From the NCBI RefSeq assembly GCF_009208075.1, contig NZ_WFKJ01000001.1, positions 1 to 64,000 on the forward strand: a DNA stretch of 64,000 nucleotides, read 5' to 3'. The notes under the pieces were generated by a model that saw nothing but the letters and a program-made list of their open reading frames with translations, was not told where the DNA came from and made no database searches. The stretch comes from Poseidonibacter ostreae. Its GTDB lineage: Bacteria > Campylobacterota > Campylobacteria > Campylobacterales > Arcobacteraceae. Positions 54,089 to 62,204 of the stretch are shown here, one piece after another; the first letter of the stretch is position 1, and each line of letters begins with the position of its first letter. Both the position numbers and the translations under genes were made by a program.

Positions 54089-56407
54089 ATGAATTTTATA
54101 AAGATACTAGGAGCTAGCGGAAGTAAAGCTAAAGGAATGGGAACAACATCATTCCAAATTTTTAAAGATATTATAGTTGATGCTGGAAATGTTATAAACT
54201 CTTTAGGAGATGAAGCTTTAGAAATAAATCATATTTTCTTAACTCATTCTCACTCTGATCATATATCTGACTTACCTTTTATAATTGAAAGTTATTTTGA
54301 AAAAAGAAAAACTCCTTTAACAATATATGCATTAAAAGAAACTATTGATATTCTAAGAAATCACTCTTTTAATGATTTAGTATGGCCTGATTTTACAAAA
54401 ATAAAGTTAATAAATTCGGATCAAGACTCTCTTATTTTTAAAGAAATTGAAATTAATAAACCTATAGAAATTGATGATTATAAAATAAAAGCAATTCCTG
54501 CTGTACATATAAAAGGTGCTTGTGGTTTTGTAATTACAAAAAATCATCAAGGTTTTATAATAAGTGGAGATACATATAAAAATCCAACTTTATGGGAAGA
54601 AATAAATAAAAACAAAGAGATAAAAGCTCTACTTTTAGAGTGTTCTTTTCCTGATAAATTAACTTCTTTAGCAAAAACTACAAATCATTTATCAGCTGAA
54701 TTAATAAAAGAAGATTTAGTAAATTTAAAAAGAGATGATATAACTATATTTTTATATCATCTAAAACCTCTTTATACAAAAGATATTAAAAAAGATATTA
54801 AAAAGAATGAGATATTAAAAAATGGTGGTAAAATTTTATTAGAAGGTGATGTTATCCATATTGATAAAGGAACAATTGAACATAATCTAATTAGTGAAGA
54901 TAAGTTTCAAGAGATTATGAAAATAAACTTAGCTTTATCTTCTGAAACAAACAGAGATATCCTTTTAGACAAAATTTTAGCACTTCTTAGAAAGCTTACA
55001 GGTTCTGATGCTGGAACACTATATCTTAAATCAAAAGATGGAGCGAAACTTGATTTTAAAGTTATTCAAAATGATTCATTAAAAATGAATAAAAACAATC
55101 TTAATTGGGAACCCTTATCTTTTAGTTTAGAAGATGGAACTATAAATAATGAAATGGTTGCAATTGTTTGTGCTAATGAAAAAAGAATTATTAATATAAA
55201 AGATGTTTATAAAACTACAAAATATATTTTTAAAGGTACAAAAGATTTTGATAAAAAAACAGGATATAGATCTAAATCTATGCTTGTAATTCCTTTGATT
55301 AACCATGAAGATGAAGTTATGGGAGTACTTCAATTAATTAATAAAATGGATAATCATAAAATAGTAGACTTTAATAAATCTGATGAGAAAATAATAAAAT
55401 CTTTAGCTTCACAAGCTGCTATGTCACTTACAAATACTCAATTAATTTTAAGTTTAGAAGAGTTTTTAAATGCATTTGTATCAACAATTGCAAAAGCAAT
55501 TGATGCAAAATCACCATATACAACAGACCATATTGGAAAAGTAGAAAAAATAGCCCTACTTTTAGCAAAAGCAATAAATGATGATAAAACTATTTATAAA
55601 AAAATAAAATATAATGATAATGATTACAAGCAAATTGCACTTGCAGCATGGATGCATGATATTGGAAAAATTTCAATGCCAGATCATATTATTGATAAAG
55701 CAACAAAACTAGAAAAAATATTTGATAGAATTGAGTTAATTGAATTTAGATTTGAAATAATAAAAAAAGATGTAGAGATTAAATATCTTAAAAATGAAAT
55801 GTCAAAAGAAGATTATGAAAAAGAGATATTAAACTTAAATAGTCATATAGAATTCTTAAAAGCCACAAATAAAGGTGGTGAGTTTATGCATGATGAAGAT
55901 ATCCTTAAATTAAAAGAAATTGCTAAACTAAAATATATAAAAGATGGGAAAGAAATTCCTGTTTTAAATGAAGAAGAACTATATAATCTATCAATTAAAA
56001 AAGGAACACTTACACGTGAGGAAATTGATATTATTAGAAATCATGCACACTTATCACTTGAAATGATTTCAACTTTACCTTTCCCTAAAAAATATAAAGA
56101 CGTTTTAAATATAGCATGTAATCATCACGAAAAATTAAACGGTAAAGGATACCCAAGAGGTCTTCATGCAAATCAAATTACATTAGAAGATAGAATAATG
56201 ATTTTTGCAGATGTATTTGAAGCACTTACAGCATCACAGCGTCCATATAAGGATGCGATGAAATTATCTCAAGCATATAATATATTAAATAACCTCGTAC
56301 AAAAGGGAGAAATTGACAAAGATTTAACTGAATTCTTCTTTAATAATGAAATCTTACATAAATATGCAAATGAAGCCCTATCCCCTGAACAAATTGATAT
56401 GAAGTAA
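54089..56407 (+). CDS. Class II PDE-like metallo-beta-lactamase fold, GAF and HD-GYP protein
   Basis: 772 residues. N-terminal MBL fold (about 1-260) with THSHSDHISDLPF and FIISGDTY, the pattern of class II cyclic-nucleotide phosphodiesterases. A GAF domain (about 275-450: GTLYLKSKDG, SMLVIPLINHEDEVMGVLQLI) and an HD-GYP domain follow, with WMHDIGKISMPDHI, NHAHLSLEM and HHEKLNGKGYPRGL, which keeps the GYP motif for c-di-GMP hydrolysis. A 120-residue helical insert splits the HD-GYP. One protein could thus act on cAMP and c-di-GMP (inference). The cyclase gene starts 4 bases after its stop. Confidence 0.85.
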   Translation: MNFIKILGASGSKAKGMGTTSFQIFKDIIVDAGNVINSLGDEALEINHIFLTHSHSDHISDLPFIIESYFEKRKTPLTIYALKETIDILRNHSFNDLVWPDFTKIKLINSDQDSLIFKEIEINKPIEIDDYKIKAIPAVHIKGACGFVITKNHQGFIISGDTYKNPTLWEEINKNKEIKALLLECSFPDKLTSLAKTTNHLSAELIKEDLVNLKRDDITIFLYHLKPLYTKDIKKDIKKNEILKNGGKILLEGDVIHIDKGTIEHNLISEDKFQEIMKINLALSSETNRDILLDKILALLRKLTGSDAGTLYLKSKDGAKLDFKVIQNDSLKMNKNNLNWEPLSFSLEDGTINNEMVAIVCANEKRIINIKDVYKTTKYIFKGTKDFDKKTGYRSKSMLVIPLINHEDEVMGVLQLINKMDNHKIVDFNKSDEKIIKSLASQAAMSLTNTQLILSLEEFLNAFVSTIAKAIDAKSPYTTDHIGKVEKIALLLAKAINDDKTIYKKIKYNDNDYKQIALAAWMHDIGKISMPDHIIDKATKLEKIFDRIELIEFRFEIIKKDVEIKYLKNEMSKEDYEKEILNLNSHIEFLKATNKGGEFMHDEDILKLKEIAKLKYIKDGKEIPVLNEEELYNLSIKKGTLTREEIDIIRNHAHLSLEMISTLPFPKKYKDVLNIACNHHEKLNGKGYPRGLHANQITLEDRIMIFADVFEALTASQRPYKDAMKLSQAYNILNNLVQKGEIDKDLTEFFFNNEILHKYANEALSPEQIDMK

Positions 56408-56411
56408 ATAA

Positions 56412-58571
56412 ATGATTACAAAGGCTAAGTTAAAAAAAGATTTTATCTATATACTAGCATCTATTTTTATAGCTTTAAGTATAAGTTTAATATATATATT
56501 TGCACCTAAACTTCCAAATTCTATTGATAATAGATTAAAAGATTATATGTTTAATATAAGAGGTGAAATAGCTCCAAAAACCAATAGTGTTGTAATTATT
56601 GATATAGATGAAAAGTCCTTACAATCTCTAGGACAATGGCCTTGGTCTAGAAATACATTAGCAAAAATATTAAGAAACTTAAAAGATAAAGATATTGCAA
56701 TAATTGGAATGGATATTGTCTTTGCAGAAGAAGATAGAACCTCTCCACATAGTGTTTTTGATAAATTAAATATCCAAAAAGAAAATATTCCTAATTATGA
56801 TTTTGAGTTTGCGCAGACAGTTGCTACAACACCTACAATATTAGGATATCAATTTGAATTTCAAAGAAAAAAACATATAAATAAAGAAGCTCCCTCAATT
56901 CAAACAATGTTTATTGAGAAAAATAAAAAGCTAGGAAAGAATCATTTAATTCAAGCAAATGGAACAATTTTAAATATCCCAATAATTCAAGATAGTTCAT
57001 ATTCAAGTGGATTTTTCAACAACATACCAGATGATTCAGGGGTTATTAGAAGTGTTCCTTTAATTATTTCATATGATGATGAAATATATCCATCTCTTGC
57101 ACTTGAAACACTTAGAATTGCACTAGGTATTAAAAGAATCAATATTAATTATAATGAAAATGGTGTAAAAAATCTACAATTAAATGACTATATTATTCCA
57201 ACTGATAGACATGGTAGATTACTTATTAACTTTAGAGGAAAAGAAAAAACATTTGATTATATATCAGCAGTAGATATTTATAATAATACTTTTAAAAAAG
57301 AGGATATTGAAAATAAAATTGCTTTATTAGGAACTTCAGCAGCAGCCTTATATGATTTAAGGGCAACTCCTTTTGAATCAATATTTCCAGGGGTTGAAGT
57401 GCATGCAAATGTGATTGATAATATTATTGCAAAAGATTTTTTGTATAAACCATCATGGGTTGATGGAGCAAATATTTTTATTATCTTTGTATTAGTTTTT
57501 TTTGTTGTATACATAACAAAAAAGATACATCTATTATTTATTCCTTTATTAACTACTAGCTTACTATTTTTATGCTCTTATTTAATCTATTTCATTCTTT
57601 TTAATTATGGCTTAGTATTAAATATATTTTTCCCATTAACAGCAATTATATTATCAACTATTATTACTATTATGTTGCAATATTTTTATGAAATTAAAAA
57701 GAAAGATGAGATTAAAAATAAGTTTGCATCAAAAGTATCAAAAGATGTAATGGAACAATTATTAAAAAATGTAAATAATAATCAACTCCAAGCACAAAAT
57801 AAAGAAATTACAGTTTTTTTTAGTGATATTAGAGGCTTTACTAAAATCTCTGAAGATATTAAACAACCTGATTTATTAGTAAAATATATTAATAAATATA
57901 TGACACCAATGAGTGAAATAATCACAAAAAACAAAGGTACTATTGATAAATATATTGGTGATGCAATTATGGCATATTGGAACGCTCCTTTTGATATAGA
58001 AGACCATGAAGATAAAGCAGTAAAAAGTGCACTAGAGCAATTAGAAGAGTTAGAAAATTTAAATATAACTCTAGAAAAAAACAAGCAGCCTTTAATAGAT
58101 ATAGGAATAGGTATAACAACAGGTATTGCAACTGTTGGAGAGATTGGAAGTATTGGGCGAAGCGATTATACTCTTATTGGTGATACTATCAACATTGGTT
58201 CTAGAGTTGAATCTTTATGTAAATTCTATGGAGTAAAGCTAATTATTACAAACTTCACTAAAAATAATCTTAAAAACTCTTATACTTTTAGATATCTAGA
58301 CTATGTAAAATTAAAAGGTAAAGATGAACCTATTGAGTTATGGGAAGTAATTAGCAATAATAAAATATCAAGTCAATTTAATGAAGAATTAGAAATTTAT
58401 AATAAAGCAATAAGTATTTTTACAAAAGCACAACTACAAGAATCAAGAAAACTGTTTGAAGAACTAGTTACTTTAAATCCTTGTACTTTATATAAATTAT
58501 ATTTAGCAAGATGTGAAGAATATATATATAGTAACAGTTTCCAAGAGGTTTACAAACATGAAAGCAAATAA
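56412..58571 (+). CDS. CHASE2-domain class III adenylate/guanylate cyclase
   Basis: 719 residues. One N-terminal helix (about 10-32), a large extracytoplasmic CHASE2 domain (about 40-350), three helices (about 357-430) and a cyclase domain with EITVFFSDIRGFTKISE and DKYIGDAIMAYWNAP (metal Asp), then DYTLIGDTINIGSRVESL. Makes a cyclic nucleotide, probably cAMP, in response to a periplasmic signal. Coupled to the phosphodiesterase-like gene upstream and overlapping the next gene by 14 bases. Confidence 0.93.
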   Translation: MITKAKLKKDFIYILASIFIALSISLIYIFAPKLPNSIDNRLKDYMFNIRGEIAPKTNSVVIIDIDEKSLQSLGQWPWSRNTLAKILRNLKDKDIAIIGMDIVFAEEDRTSPHSVFDKLNIQKENIPNYDFEFAQTVATTPTILGYQFEFQRKKHINKEAPSIQTMFIEKNKKLGKNHLIQANGTILNIPIIQDSSYSSGFFNNIPDDSGVIRSVPLIISYDDEIYPSLALETLRIALGIKRININYNENGVKNLQLNDYIIPTDRHGRLLINFRGKEKTFDYISAVDIYNNTFKKEDIENKIALLGTSAAALYDLRATPFESIFPGVEVHANVIDNIIAKDFLYKPSWVDGANIFIIFVLVFFVVYITKKIHLLFIPLLTTSLLFLCSYLIYFILFNYGLVLNIFFPLTAIILSTIITIMLQYFYEIKKKDEIKNKFASKVSKDVMEQLLKNVNNNQLQAQNKEITVFFSDIRGFTKISEDIKQPDLLVKYINKYMTPMSEIITKNKGTIDKYIGDAIMAYWNAPFDIEDHEDKAVKSALEQLEELENLNITLEKNKQPLIDIGIGITTGIATVGEIGSIGRSDYTLIGDTINIGSRVESLCKFYGVKLIITNFTKNNLKNSYTFRYLDYVKLKGKDEPIELWEVISNNKISSQFNEELEIYNKAISIFTKAQLQESRKLFEELVTLNPCTLYKLYLARCEEYIYSNSFQEVYKHESK

Positions 58572-59559
58572 TAAAAGGCTATTATATATGAAATTATTTT
58601 TTACTATTATTCTACTATTTCCATTTTTAAGTATTAGTGCAAGCACCTATACTTTATACATAGCATCAACAAAAAATAAAAATATCGCAAAAAAATATAT
58701 AGAAGAAGTTAATGATTTATTAAAAATTGAAAATTTAGTTGTAAGAACGCATAAAAAAGAAAACTATAGTTTAATTGTTAATCAAATCAAAGATATTCAA
58801 AGTGCAAAAGATTTACAAAACAAGCTAAAAAAGACTACTTATAAAGATAGTTTTGTAAAAAAAGATTTAAAAGATTTAAAATACAATATATTATTTTATA
58901 CTAAAAGTACAATAGAGAATAAAACAATTGTTAAAGAAGCAAAAGAAGATGAAAAAGAGTACATTCTAGATGTTGAATCTTCTAATGAATATATTACTGC
59001 TTCAACGATGTACAATATTGGAAACTATAAACGGTCATATGAACTATTTAATAAACTCTTTTATAAACATAACTATAATCTAAATATTAACTATTTCTTA
59101 GCTCAAAGTGCAATTAAACTAGGAATGTATGATGAAGCATCAATAGCATTTGAAAGAGTTTTAATTCAAGATCCAAAGTTTAATAAAGCAAGATATGATT
59201 ATGCAAGATTATTAACAAAATTAAAGTTAAAAAAAGAAGCAAAAAAAGAGTTTAATATACTTTTAAAAGAGAATATTACAGAAGAGATAAAAAAAGATGT
59301 TAAAAAGTATTTAAAATATTTAAATAAAGAAAGAAAATTAACTTATAATTCTGCAACTTTGATTTTAGGAGCAGGACATAATTCAAATGTAAATAATGGA
59401 CTTTTATCAACTCAATATACACTTCCAGGATTAGGGGATATATCTGTTAGGGGTGAAGAACCTATTAGTGATAATTTTCATAATGAGATTTTATCTTTAG
59501 ATTTTAATAATATTTTAAAAAGTAATACTGCAATAAAAATAAAAAATAGTCTTCTTGCC
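58558..59559 (+). pseudogene. 5' part of an interrupted SPOR/TPR/beta-barrel (Slam-like) gene
   Basis: Starts at ATG 58558 (AGAGG upstream; ATG 58588 also possible) with a signal peptide (to ISAS). Then a SPOR-like part (YTLYIASTKNKNIAKKYIEE), TPR repeats (YNIGNYKRSYELFNKLFYK, KLGMYDEASIAFERVL, KLKLKKEAKKEFNILL) and the beginning of a barrel, ATLILGAGHNSNVNNG, where the GxxSNVN matches the first strand of DUF560/Slam (type XI secretion) proteins. The IS at 59560 cuts it. Frame is kept across the insertion, so the gene was whole before: about 548 residues counting the 3' part. Confidence 0.75.
59231..59559 (+). repeat. Left copy of a 329-bp direct repeat flanking the IS
   Basis: Identical, as far as I could compare by eye, to 61214-61542. 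Offset 1983 bases. The preceding base differs (A versus G), as does the following one, so the borders are exact at the ends of the element. Long target duplications are a known trait of the IS1634 family. Confidence 0.85.
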
Positions 59560-59652
59560 CCTGACTTCGTCGCTTATTTAAATTAAAAAACAAGAAACCC
59601 TTAATAAAGGGCTTTAGATTATCAATTAACTCATATTTGGGTGTCCCAAGTG

Positions 59653-59658
59653 TATAAT
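59653..59658 (+). promoter_or_regulatory. -10 box touching the transposase start
   Basis: TATAAT ends 5 bases before the transposase ATG at 59664. With normal spacing transcription would begin at or near the ATG, which predicts a leaderless message; no ribosome site is present. Confidence 0.4.
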
Positions 59659-59663
59659 AACTC

Positions 59664-61190
59664 ATGTTTGTAAGAAAAAAGAGTAATAAAAGTGGTACCG
59701 TAAGTGTCCAAATTATAGATAAATCATCTGGAAAATATAAAGTTGTTAAAACAGTTGGTTCCTCAAAAGATTTAGATGAAATTGAAAAGCTATATCAAGA
59801 AGCATATAAAATAATACCAACACTTCAAAAACAAGATACTTTTAATTTTTTAAGTAATACTGATGAAAATATTTTAAACTTCACAAAATCATTATCAAAT
59901 TCAAATATAACAGCAGTAGGTGCAGAACTTGTATTTGGAAGACTCTTTGATAGTATAGGCTTTAATGTAATACAAGACCAACTATTTAAAGATTTAGTAC
60001 TTTCAAGAATAATCTACCAAGGAAGTAAATTAAAATTAACTGATTATTTAAGAAGATATGAACATAGGGAAATATCAGTGCAAAGAATCTATAGATTCTT
60101 AGATAAGTTAAATTCAAAATATAAAGATCAAGTAGAAGAGATTGCATTTCTTCATACAAAAAAAGTATTAAAAAATATAACTGTAGTTTTTTATGATATG
60201 ACTACATTGTACTTTGAAGCACAAGATGAAGATGATTTTAGAAAAATAGGATTTAGTAAAGATGGTAAATTTCAAGACCCACAAATAATGTTAGGATTAT
60301 TAGTTGGTGAAAAAGGATATCCAATAGGATATGAACTGTTTAAAGGGAATACATTTGAAGGACATACTTTAATACCAGTACTTGAAAAATTCCAAGAGAA
60401 ATTTGACCTTGTAAAACCAATTATTATTGCAGATAGTGGATTATTATCAAAGAAAAATATAGAACAATTAAAAGTAAAAGATTATCAATACATTCTTGGG
60501 GCAAGAATCAAAAATGATACAGATGATATCTCAAAACAGATATTAGATTTAAATATTTGTGTTGATGGACAAAGTGCAATAATTAAAAAAGATGATAAAG
60601 ATAAACTAATCATTACATATACTGATAAAAGAGCAAAGAAAGATGCTTATAATCGTAAGAAAGGCTTGATTAGACTTGAAAAGAAAGTTAAATCAGGAAA
60701 ACTTACAAAAGATAAAATAAATGCAAGGGGATACAATAAATATCTTCATTTAAAAAATGATGTAAATGTAGAAATAGATTATGATAAATTTAATGCTGAT
60801 TCAAAATGGGATGGATTAAAAGGATATATTACAAATACAAATTTATCAGCTGATGCAGTAATATCAAACTACTCAAATCTTTGGCATATTGAAAAAGCTT
60901 TTAGAATGTCAAAAAGTGATTTACAAATAAGACCTATTTATCATTTTGCAAAAAGAAGAATAGAAGCCCATATCTCAATTTCGTTTGTAGCATATACAAT
61001 TTATAAAGAACTTGAAAGATTACTATATAAACATAATGCTCCATTTAGTGTTCAAACTGCTAGAGAAATAATACAGAATATTTATCAATTAGAATTTACT
61101 TTACCTGATTCAAAAGCAAAAGAAAAAATACTTTTAAACATGGATGAGGAACAGAAGTTTTTACTAGACATTATTGCAAAAGAAACTTAG
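59664..61190 (+). CDS. IS1634-family transposase (DDE)
   Basis: 508 residues. Catalytic residues: Asp in VVFYDMTTLYFEAQ, Asp in PIIIADSGLLSKKN and Glu in LWHIEKAFRMSKSDLQIRP, the expanded IS4-superfamily pattern with a beta-rich insert. Cut-and-paste transposition of the element. Intact, so the element may be mobile. Start ATG 59664 has no Shine-Dalgarno. Confidence 0.93.
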   Translation: MFVRKKSNKSGTVSVQIIDKSSGKYKVVKTVGSSKDLDEIEKLYQEAYKIIPTLQKQDTFNFLSNTDENILNFTKSLSNSNITAVGAELVFGRLFDSIGFNVIQDQLFKDLVLSRIIYQGSKLKLTDYLRRYEHREISVQRIYRFLDKLNSKYKDQVEEIAFLHTKKVLKNITVVFYDMTTLYFEAQDEDDFRKIGFSKDGKFQDPQIMLGLLVGEKGYPIGYELFKGNTFEGHTLIPVLEKFQEKFDLVKPIIIADSGLLSKKNIEQLKVKDYQYILGARIKNDTDDISKQILDLNICVDGQSAIIKKDDKDKLIITYTDKRAKKDAYNRKKGLIRLEKKVKSGKLTKDKINARGYNKYLHLKNDVNVEIDYDKFNADSKWDGLKGYITNTNLSADAVISNYSNLWHIEKAFRMSKSDLQIRPIYHFAKRRIEAHISISFVAYTIYKELERLLYKHNAPFSVQTAREIIQNIYQLEFTLPDSKAKEKILLNMDEEQKFLLDIIAKET

Positions 61191-61213
61191 GGTGTCCCAG
61201 CGATGAAGTCAGG

Positions 61214-61542
61214 AAAAAGAAGCAAAAAAAGAGTTTAATATACTTTTAAAAGAGAATATTACAGAAGAGATAAAAAAAGATGTTAAAAAGTATTTAAAAT
61301 ATTTAAATAAAGAAAGAAAATTAACTTATAATTCTGCAACTTTGATTTTAGGAGCAGGACATAATTCAAATGTAAATAATGGACTTTTATCAACTCAATA
61401 TACACTTCCAGGATTAGGGGATATATCTGTTAGGGGTGAAGAACCTATTAGTGATAATTTTCATAATGAGATTTTATCTTTAGATTTTAATAATATTTTA
61501 AAAAGTAATACTGCAATAAAAATAAAAAATAGTCTTCTTGCC
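61214..61542 (+). repeat. Right copy of the 329-bp direct repeat
   Basis: Same sequence as 59231-59559, in the same reading frame (offset divisible by 3). Contains the same TPR end and the first barrel strand as the left copy. Confidence 0.85.
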
Positions 61543-62186
61543 TATAATAAAAGTTATCTAAATGAAAAAGATGAAAATATTTCTGTTTTTACATACAAAC
61601 CGAGTGTCTCTTATATTTACAATAAATATTTATATGGTTTAGAATCAAATATAAGTAGAGTTTTAAAAAAAGAAAATAATGATATAAATATATTATCTTT
61701 ATCCCCATTTATATCAAATAAAAAGTTTAAAGCATCCTTAGATTATCAAAAGTTACTTTATACTAATAGTGAGAATAAAAATAAAAACTTTGAAAAGTAT
61801 TCATTTGGATTTTTATATAATTTACAAAAAAATATAAATTTATTTTTAAATTTAGGAAAAATAACGAGAATTAAGAAAGAGCGTATAGACATAGATAGAG
61901 CATCAAAAGAGCTAGGTATAGCTTATAATTATAGATTTAATAATAAAAATATGTATACTTAGGATATAAATTTGAAATAAATAATTTTAAATATTTTAAT
62001 TCATTTTTTAATAATAAAAGAAAAGACAATACTCATAATTTGAGTTTTAATTATGTATATAATATTAAAAAAGATGATGCAATTAGTTTATCATCTTCAT
62101 TTAATAGAAATAATTCTAATCAAGATGCATATTCATATGAAACATTTGAAACAAAACTTAATTATATAAAAAAATATAATTGGTAA
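61214..62186 (+). pseudogene. 3' part of the interrupted Slam-like gene, with a frameshift
   Basis: After the repeat the barrel continues (YNKSYLNEKDENISVFTYKP, alternating strands with aromatic ends) to a stop at 61962. One frame over, the barrel goes on: YKFEINNFKYFNSFFNN to a final KLNYIKKYNW and a stop at 62184-62186, an outer-membrane-type aromatic C-terminus. A single missing base in the A5 run at 61945-61949 explains the shift; with A6 the sequence would read NKKYVYLGYKFEINNF. So the gene has two lesions: the IS and this. Confidence 0.75.
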
Positions 62187-62204
62187 GAAGAAAAAAGGAA
62201 AAAA

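Larger units (their letters stand above)
59560..61213 (+). mobile_element. IS1634-family insertion sequence, 1654 bp
   Basis: Terminal inverted repeats CCTGACTTCGTCGCT (59560-59574) and its inverse ending at 61213 (CCTGACTTCATCGCT when read from the right), 14 of 15 matching. One transposase gene inside, in the same direction as the interrupted gene. A hairpin CCCTT/AAGGG (59598-59611) near the left end could block read-through. GGGTGTCCC occurs near both ends (59640-59648 and 61190-61198). Confidence 0.88.

Noticed and set aside
59560-61213. Composite transposon or integron
   Set aside because: Only one transposase and no passenger genes between the inverted repeats.
61342-61962. A stand-alone 206-residue gene starting MILGAGHNS
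   Set aside because: It starts in mid-barrel, has no signal peptide and its first part duplicates 59359-59559; it is the 3' remnant of the interrupted gene.
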